A stretch of 64,000 nucleotides of DNA from Actinomycetota bacterium (GTDB lineage: Bacteria; Actinomycetota; Actinomycetes; S36-B12; UBA10799), in the NCBI GenBank assembly GCA_020637055.1, contig JACJWR010000002.1:744001-808000 (forward strand), written 5' to 3'. Within the stretch, counting starts at the first letter, position 1. The number at the start of each line of letters is the position of its first letter. Positions 62,200 through 64,000 of the stretch are shown here, piece after piece. The position numbers and the translations under genes were made by a program. The notes beneath the pieces were generated by a model, which was not told the origin of the DNA, ran no database searches, and saw only the letters and a list, made by a program, of their open reading frames with translations.

Positions 62200-63164
62200 G
62201 GGCCGAAGTGGCGCCAACCGCGTGCTCCGCGCGGTTCGTTGCCGTCGACCGTGACGCCGACCTTGTCACCGATCACCCGACCGATGCGGTAGAAACTCTC
62301 GGGTAGTGAAGCATCGCCCGGGAAGGTCGCGGCCAGGCTGTGGTCCTCGCCGCCGGTGAGCACCCAGGACAGTGGATCCATGGTGAACGCCACTGCCGTG
62401 TCCTTGAGCGGCTCGTCCACCCGAAGGGCATCGGATTCGATGTCGATGCCGACCCCGGAGGCATCCGCGATGTGCCCCAGATCGGCGAGCAGCCCGTCGC
62501 TCACATCGATCATCGACGTTGCGCCGGCGGCGGCTGCGGCAATCCCCGCCTCGTACGGGACGTTGGGTCGTCGTAGCGCGTCGACCAACACGCGCGGTGA
62601 ACGGAATCCCCGGCTCAACACGGTGAGCCCGGCAGCAGCCCAACCCTGCCGACCGACCAGGGCCACCTGATCGCCCGGTCGGGCGCCGGATCGGCGGATC
62701 GGATTACGTCCCCGCATGTCGCCGAGCGCCGTGGCAGAGATCACGATCGGACCGTCGGTGCTGTTGGTGTCTCCCCCGATGACTGCAGCCCCCAGCAGAT
62801 CGGCCTCGGCCTGGACCCCGTCGATGACATCGGCCGCCCAACCCGTCTCGGTCTCCACCGGGATCGCCATCGCCACCATCAAGGCCAGCGGCGCGGCGCC
62901 CATGGCGACCAGATCCGCCAGATTCGCCGCCGCGACCCGATGGCCGATGTCCTCAGCGCTCGACCACGCTTTGCGGAAGTGCCGGCCTTCGATGAGCATG
63001 TCGGTGCAGGCGACCACCTGGGATCCGCTCAGGTCCACCACGGCGGCGTCGTCACCGATGCCCAGCGCCACGAAGTCCGGAACCGGCAACCCTGAGGTGA
63101 TGGTGTCGATCAGGTCGAACTCGTTCACCTGGGACACCCTGCGAATTCGCGTGCTCCGGTCCAC
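62196..63164 (-). CDS. thiL: thiamine-monophosphate kinase
   Basis: 322 residues. The family motifs GIGDDAAVVDL, TDMLIEGRHF, GGDTNST and SDGLLADLGHIA, with GGEDHSL near the C-terminus, are all present. It makes thiamine diphosphate from thiamine phosphate using ATP. I use the GTG at 63164 with GGAAGGA 9 nt upstream; in-frame GTGs at 63137 and 63128 are possible. Divergent from the RAM-domain gene. Confidence 0.94.
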   Translation of the reverse strand: MDRSTRIRRVSQVNEFDLIDTITSGLPVPDFVALGIGDDAAVVDLSGSQVVACTDMLIEGRHFRKAWSSAEDIGHRVAAANLADLVAMGAAPLALMVAMAIPVETETGWAADVIDGVQAEADLLGAAVIGGDTNSTDGPIVISATALGDMRGRNPIRRSGARPGDQVALVGRQGWAAAGLTVLSRGFRSPRVLVDALRRPNVPYEAGIAAAAAGATSMIDVSDGLLADLGHIADASGVGIDIESDALRVDEPLKDTAVAFTMDPLSWVLTGGEDHSLAATFPGDASLPESFYRIGRVIGDKVGVTVDGNEPRGARGWRHFGP

Positions 63165-63233
63165 TGTGTGGCGTCCTTCCGATGGGATACGGGTAGGCTC
63201 GGTCTCTCACCCAACCATACGGAGGAATCGTCG

Positions 63234-63476
63234 ATGACCGGGGTCCACGCGTACGTCCTTGTACAAACCGAGGTGGGCCGATCTGCCGCGGTGGCCAAAC
63301 TCATGGCCGAAATCCCCGGCGTCACCGCCGCCGACGACGTCACCGGACCCTATGACGTCATCGCCCATGTGAACGCCAGCGACATGGAGGCACTCGGCCG
63401 CGACGTCATCAGCCCGCTCCAGGAGATCTCCGGCATCACCCGGACGCTCACCTGCCCGGTGGTCACCCTCGCCTAG
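63234..63476 (+). CDS. stand-alone RAM (Lrp/AsnC ligand-binding) domain protein
   Basis: 80 residues with GGAGG 9 nt upstream of the ATG. The whole protein is one alpha/beta RAM domain (AYVLVQTEVGRSAAVAKLMAE ... DVTGPYDVIAHV), the effector-binding half of Lrp/AsnC regulators, with no DNA-binding helix-turn-helix. Such small proteins can form ring oligomers, bind amino acids or modulate full-length regulators. A TAGGCT hexamer at 63194-63199 is a possible -10. It precedes the DUF3515 gene by 4 bp. Confidence 0.88.
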   Translation: MTGVHAYVLVQTEVGRSAAVAKLMAEIPGVTAADDVTGPYDVIAHVNASDMEALGRDVISPLQEISGITRTLTCPVVTLA

Positions 63477-63480
63477 CGGA

Positions 63481-63984
63481 ATGCCCGGACCAGGCCCACG
63501 GCCAGCCGCCGCGTCGCGGAGTCGCGCCCGACGGGCGTCGTTCTCAGCGGTGGCAGCCGGGTTGGCGGCAGCGGGCCTCGCGCTGTCGGGCTGCGCGACC
63601 GCGGTGACGGTGCCGCCACCCGCCTCGGCGCCCACGTTGTGCGCGGAACTGGTCGCATCGCTCCCGAGCCGCGTGGCCGGGCAGGAGCAACGGCGGACCG
63701 AACCGGAATCGCCGGCGACGGCAGCCTGGGGCGATCCGCCCATCTCACTGCGCTGCGGCGTGGAAACCCCGGCGGCCTATCAGCCCACGTCGCAGTTGTT
63801 CTCCGTCAACGGAGTGGACTGGCTGGCGGAGGAACTCAGTTCCGGATTCCGCTTCACCACTGTTGGCCTTCCGGTCAACACCGAGGTCACGGTGCCTGAT
63901 GCGTACGCGCCGGAAGCCGACGTGATCGCACAGTTGAGCGTGCCGATCAGCCGGGCGATACCTCAGGCCGAGCCGCCCGTCTGA
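63481..63984 (+). CDS. DUF3515 family lipoprotein
   Basis: 167 residues. An N-terminal positively charged region is followed by a hydrophobic stretch ending in the lipobox LSGC (near residue 38), so it should be a lipoprotein. The DUF3515 core is visible: ELVASLPSRVAG, AAWGDPPISLRCGV, FSVNGVDWLAEEL and EVTVPDAYAPEADVIAQLS. Function unknown. Commonly next to thiL in actinobacteria. Confidence 0.87.
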   Translation: MPGPGPRPAAASRSRARRASFSAVAAGLAAAGLALSGCATAVTVPPPASAPTLCAELVASLPSRVAGQEQRRTEPESPATAAWGDPPISLRCGVETPAAYQPTSQLFSVNGVDWLAEELSSGFRFTTVGLPVNTEVTVPDAYAPEADVIAQLSVPISRAIPQAEPPV

Positions 63985-64000
63985 CAGCGTCGGCCACCAG

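Overview
The window is a high-GC chromosome segment from an actinobacterium. The evidence is the gene order whiG-rpsB-tsf-pyrH-frr-cdsA-rlmN, the block smc-ftsY-amtB-glnK-glnD-ffh-rpsP-khpA-rimM-trmD-rplS-lepB-rnhB, and actinobacterial marker genes (a DUF2469 protein, a SepIVA-like protein, a DUF3515 lipoprotein, PII with Tyr51). The genus cannot be read from the sequence. GTG starts, 1-4 nt stop/start overlaps and probable leaderless mRNAs are common. There is no rRNA, tRNA, insertion sequence, prophage or CRISPR array. No gene-free stretch exceeds 300 bases; the longest are about 220-260 bases (upstream of the NlpC/P60 gene, between rpsB and the LytM gene, and upstream of rpmB).

Bases 1-23,400 are a polyamine/diamine catabolic island. 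A long leftward operon (19,355 down to 8,189) encodes two aminobutyraldehyde-type dehydrogenases, a complete PotDABC spermidine/putrescine importer, a FAD amine oxidase, an MmsA-type dehydrogenase and an agmatinase/ureohydrolase. A divergent rightward operon carries an Lrp/AsnC regulator, a class III omega-aminotransferase, a PPOx-like flavoprotein and a second FAD amine oxidase. GABA aminotransferase, a further aldehyde dehydrogenase, an APC permease, an amidohydrolase and a saccharopine-dehydrogenase-like enzyme complete it. Together they could import polyamines or agmatine and carry them through aminobutyraldehyde and GABA to succinate semialdehyde, and carry propyl-amine units through beta-alanine and malonate semialdehyde. 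Embedded in the island is an NlpC/P60 lipoprotein gene with a CRP-like site and a possible c-di-AMP (ydaO-type) riboswitch in its leader.

Bases 23,400-31,300 hold a secreted CAP/fibronectin-III protein and the conserved rlmN-cdsA-frr-pyrH-tsf-rpsB run. Bases 31,500-39,800 hold a LytM-like protein, whiG, xerC, dprA, comM, yraN, DUF2469, rnhB, two lepB genes and rplS. Bases 39,900-57,400 run from trmD up to smc, then mutM, rnc, an ACP-like gene, rpmF, DUF177, a SepIVA-like gene and coaD. Bases 57,400-64,000 hold rsmD, recG, a FakA/DAK2 protein, rpmB, thiL, a stand-alone RAM domain and a DUF3515 lipoprotein.

Two sequence-quality issues affect interpretation. From about 46.8 to 49.57 kb there are many one-base indels. 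These break amtB, ftsY and the end of smc, although all three keep near-normal length and recognisable motifs in shifting frames; a poor consensus is the likeliest cause. Separately, tsf has a single-base frameshift exactly at its conserved GMMDC motif.
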